NCBI GenBank assembly: GCA_017538635.1
Contig: JAFYIM010000006.1
Coordinates: 1 to 9,120, forward strand
Length of the DNA: 9,120 bases
Direction: 5' to 3'
Source: a bacterium
Lineage (GTDB): Bacteria > UBA3054
The stretch's first letter is position 1, and the number at the start of each line of letters is the position of its first letter. The notes under the pieces were generated by a model that was not told the origin of the DNA, ran no database searches, and worked only from the letters and a program-made list of their open reading frames with translations. Shown piece after piece: positions 6,743-9,120 of this stretch. The position numbers and the translations under genes were made by a program.

Positions 6743-9093
6743 CAATCTTTTGTGAGAAGGGTTATGCGTTGGGCGATGTTCAAGAGGTGCCTCGTCATGC
6801 GGGACATGATCGTGACGGAGTCGTTGATGAGGACCGCGATCTTGATGGACCGCATGTCGCTTTGGTCGCCGGCGGCGTATTCGCTCTGTATCTCGGAGTC
6901 GAGCTGCTGAAGGACGCGCTGGCGGACGATAAGCTTGGCCGTGCGGTCTTCCTTTTCTTTTTCGCGGCTCCTAAGAGTCTTTATGATCTCCTCGCAGTAG
7001 AGGTCCATGGCGTTGAAGTAATCTTCTATGGGTTTGACGCTCTCTTTGTGCGCCAGAAGGTCTTTTTCGGCGCAGTTCTTGGCCATGTTCAGGAAGTTGA
7101 CGGCGATGTCGCCGATACGCTCGATATCGTGCGCGACATGGATGAAGGCCGGGACTCTTTCAGCGTTGGCTTTGTCGACGTTGTATTCCGAGAGCCAGGT
7201 GAGGAAGGAGCTGACGTCGCGCTGGAAATCATCGAGCTCGTTCTCCATGGTTATGATCTCCATGTCCTTGCTGGAATCGTTTTCCATGAAGGCTGTGTAG
7301 GCGTAGCGCATCATGACCTGTCCCTTTTCCAAAGCCTCTATTGTGATCCTTCTGAGCTGGGCGAAGGCAAGGTTGGGCGTCATGAGGAGGCGGCTGTCGA
7401 GAACGTAGCTCTTCTCGTTTTCCATCGCTTTTACGGGAATGATCCTTTCGGCAATGAGAACCAGAAGCGAGGAGAAGGGCAAAAGGAGGAGCGCCGTCAT
7501 GACGTTGACCATGGTGTGGGCCATAGCGACGTGTCTTGCAAGCTCATTGCCTGCGAAAGCGTCGCCGGGACAGAAAGCGTCGAAGAAGATCAGAGCAAGC
7601 GATCTGTCGTTGAACTTAATGAAGAAAAAGACAGTGCCCAGTACGACCGTGAAAAGATTGACGATCGTGTGGATGACGGCCACGCGGTGCGCGGCTCTCG
7701 ACGTTCCCTTGGCGGAAAGATGGACAGCTATGGATTTGCCCAGGTTGCAGCCAAGTATCAGGGGACAGATGGTTGCGAAATTCATCATGCCGGAGGAAGC
7801 CAGGATGATGACCGCGCCGACGGTCGCCGCGCTGCTCCTGAGAAGTGCGCTTATTGCGAAAGCGGCAAGGAAAGCGTAGAGGAAAGGCAGGAAGCTTTCT
7901 CCGGAACAGTCGAAGACCTTGCCGATCTCAGAGAAATATTCGCTGCCGGCTAAGGGAGTAAGCGTTTCCTCAAGCAGGTAGAAGGCCAGAAAGATCGTGC
8001 CGAAGCCGAAGAAAATTCTGCTTAGCGCGTGCCAGAAGTCGCCGCGGCGGCCGGGGATCAATCTGAAGATCGCGCCCAAAACAAGAGCCGGCATAATGAG
8101 GGAGAATAGCCGGCAGGCCATGATCTGCGGCGCAATGGTCGAGCCGATGTTGCAGCCGAGGATAAGAGGCACGGAAACGGAGAGGGCTAAAAGCCCGGCG
8201 TTCACAAAGCCGACGACCATGTCGCTGGCGGCGCCCGAAGACTGCAGGATGGCGGTGACGAAAGCGGCCTTGAAAAGATCCTGAAGCGGCCGACGCTTTA
8301 TGGAGTTGAAGAGGGCTTTCAGCTTCTCGCTGGCGGCGGTCCTAAGACCGAAGGACATGAAGACAAGACCTAGATAGAAGAGCGAGAACAAGCCGCAAAG
8401 TTTAAGAATGAGAGCGCCTTTGTCGATAGTCTGGACCGAGAAGCAGAAGCAGTCGTAGGAAGGGGCCTCGGCATGGATGAAACTCTTGCCGGAAGTTTTG
8501 GCGCCCTTGATGTAAACCTTGGCAAGGCCTAAAGGATCGCTTTTAATGTTTTCGGAACTGAACTCCACTTTTGGGGAGGCGCCTTCGCAGAAGAAATGCA
8601 CGGGAACGTTCTCTTTGGGAGATCCGTCCTCGTTGTAGAATGTGAGCGCGACAGGCTCTTTGACGGAAAGCCCGCCTACGGCCTGCTGATGATCGCCGGA
8701 AACTAATACGCCCCAATTGAGGGCGAAGGTCGTTTCCTTCATTGTGCCGTCGGGAAGACGGAAATGCGCTCTCACATGATGAGTCCCAGGGCTTGGAGCA
8801 ACGGCGACAGTCGTTTTCGCGCTGCCGCTTTCGTCGGAAACGGAAACATCTTCATTAGGGAAGGAGACCGCCTCGTCCTGGGATTCGAAAGTCACTTTGA
8901 TGCCGGAAACGGGCTTGTCGTAAGCGTTCAGGACTTTAACTAAAAGTTCCTGGGGCTCGTTTCCATTGGCAAGATAACGGGAGCCTTCAAGCGCTTCGAG
9001 TTTAACTGGAACTCCGCCGCCTTTTTGGCAGGCGGAAAAAAGAAGAAGCGCCGGCAGAAGCAGGATGCTTAGAAAGCGTTGGGAGATTTTCAA
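6742..9093 (-). CDS. Diverged Na/Pi cotransporter-PhoU paralogue with lipoprotein signal and Ig-like domains
   Basis: A 783-aa paralogue of the next gene with the same architecture. A signal peptide ends in the lipobox LFSAC (Cys22). Two Ig-like domains follow at about 30-125 and 135-222, then a Na/Pi membrane core at about 227-555 and a PhoU-like helical domain at about 570-778. The first repeat motif is near normal (QSSGAAS at 284-290, GCNIGSTIAPQ at 313-323). The second is altered: the QSS Gln is Arg419 (RSSAATVG), and GTTITA has become GKSIAV (452-457). In PhoU, the first acidic motif ERIGD (658-662) is kept, but the second reads SRMTR at 764-768, losing both acids. Transport may be altered or lost. 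The start is TTG at 9093: an in-frame TAA lies at 9117-9115, no ATG or GTG lies between, and AGGGA precedes it. It is the first visible operon gene; the promoter lies outside the window or earlier. Confidence 0.88.
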   Translation of the reverse strand: MKISQRFLSILLLPALLLFSACQKGGGVPVKLEALEGSRYLANGNEPQELLVKVLNAYDKPVSGIKVTFESQDEAVSFPNEDVSVSDESGSAKTTVAVAPSPGTHHVRAHFRLPDGTMKETTFALNWGVLVSGDHQQAVGGLSVKEPVALTFYNEDGSPKENVPVHFFCEGASPKVEFSSENIKSDPLGLAKVYIKGAKTSGKSFIHAEAPSYDCFCFSVQTIDKGALILKLCGLFSLFYLGLVFMSFGLRTAASEKLKALFNSIKRRPLQDLFKAAFVTAILQSSGAASDMVVGFVNAGLLALSVSVPLILGCNIGSTIAPQIMACRLFSLIMPALVLGAIFRLIPGRRGDFWHALSRIFFGFGTIFLAFYLLEETLTPLAGSEYFSEIGKVFDCSGESFLPFLYAFLAAFAISALLRSSAATVGAVIILASSGMMNFATICPLILGCNLGKSIAVHLSAKGTSRAAHRVAVIHTIVNLFTVVLGTVFFFIKFNDRSLALIFFDAFCPGDAFAGNELARHVAMAHTMVNVMTALLLLPFSSLLVLIAERIIPVKAMENEKSYVLDSRLLMTPNLAFAQLRRITIEALEKGQVMMRYAYTAFMENDSSKDMEIITMENELDDFQRDVSSFLTWLSEYNVDKANAERVPAFIHVAHDIERIGDIAVNFLNMAKNCAEKDLLAHKESVKPIEDYFNAMDLYCEEIIKTLRSREKEKEDRTAKLIVRQRVLQQLDSEIQSEYAAGDQSDMRSIKIAVLINDSVTIMSRMTRHLLNIAQRITLLTKD
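8195..8221 (-). repeat. 27-base exact repeat, copy in the diverged Na/Pi gene
   Basis: Partner of 5814-5840. It encodes MVVGFVNAG (residues 292-300 with the preceding Met) in the first membrane repeat. Bases flanking the match differ on both sides (5813/8194 and 5841/8222). Confidence 0.9.
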
Positions 9094-9120
9094 AAGGTCC
9101 CTAAGGGTTTGGTTTTAAAA
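9094..9120 (-). other. Short region upstream of the first operon gene
   Basis: Only 27 bases are available. On the minus strand they contain an AGGGA Shine-Dalgarno-like element (9102-9098) about 4 bases before the TTG start, and an in-frame stop. No promoter can be recognised in so short a piece. Confidence 0.5.

Noticed and set aside
6721..7953. Very long plus-strand open frame opposite the diverged Na/Pi gene (410 codons)
   Set aside because: The product is rich in Asp, Glu, Gly and Val with no hydrophobic pattern or domain; it is explained by codon bias of the opposite-strand gene, which has strong family motifs.

Overview
The window comes from a Gram-negative (diderm, lipid A-making) bacterium. 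The evidence is an lpxB gene, two lipoprotein-type signal peptides and an E. coli-like pdxA-ksgA pairing. I cannot name the phylum. The LpxB has a VNIIA/V-E-type C-terminal motif and an insert, which is unlike E. coli and suggests a lineage outside the Proteobacteria, but that is inference.

Layout: A single plus-strand gene, a seven-TM BAX inhibitor-1 (UPF0005) family membrane protein, lies at 143-859. Ahead of it is a 142-base leader with candidate promoters, and it ends in a symmetric hairpin (882-917) that can terminate transcription in both directions. Everything from 938 to 9093 is one very compact minus-strand operon of six genes converging on the same hairpin. In transcription order these are: a 783-aa Na/Pi cotransporter-PhoU protein (6742-9093), a second 804-aa paralogue (4328-6742), a half-size TauE/SafE-type permease (3937-4326), lpxB (2732-3937), pdxA (1779-2750) and ksgA/rsmA (938-1762). 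Gene junctions are overlaps or gaps of 1 to 16 bases (TGATG, TAA-C-ATG, TAATG, a 19-base overlap, a 16-base gap), so they are probably co-transcribed and largely translationally coupled. The operon promoter is not visible; only 27 bases upstream of the first gene are present.

Function: The last three genes are housekeeping: lipid A disaccharide synthesis, pyridoxal phosphate synthesis and 16S rRNA dimethylation. The first three are transport-like membrane proteins. The most unusual part is the tandem pair of large transporters. Each is built as lipoprotein signal peptide, two Ig-like periplasmic domains, a Na/Pi cotransporter membrane core with two QSS-type repeats, and a cytoplasmic PhoU-like helical domain. 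The downstream copy keeps all canonical motifs. The upstream copy has lost a Gln in its second QSS motif, the GTT motif next to it, and the acidic ERIGD motif in its second PhoU half. This looks like one active and one diverged (regulatory, altered-substrate or heterodimer-partner) subunit.

No RNA genes, mobile elements or CRISPR arrays were seen.
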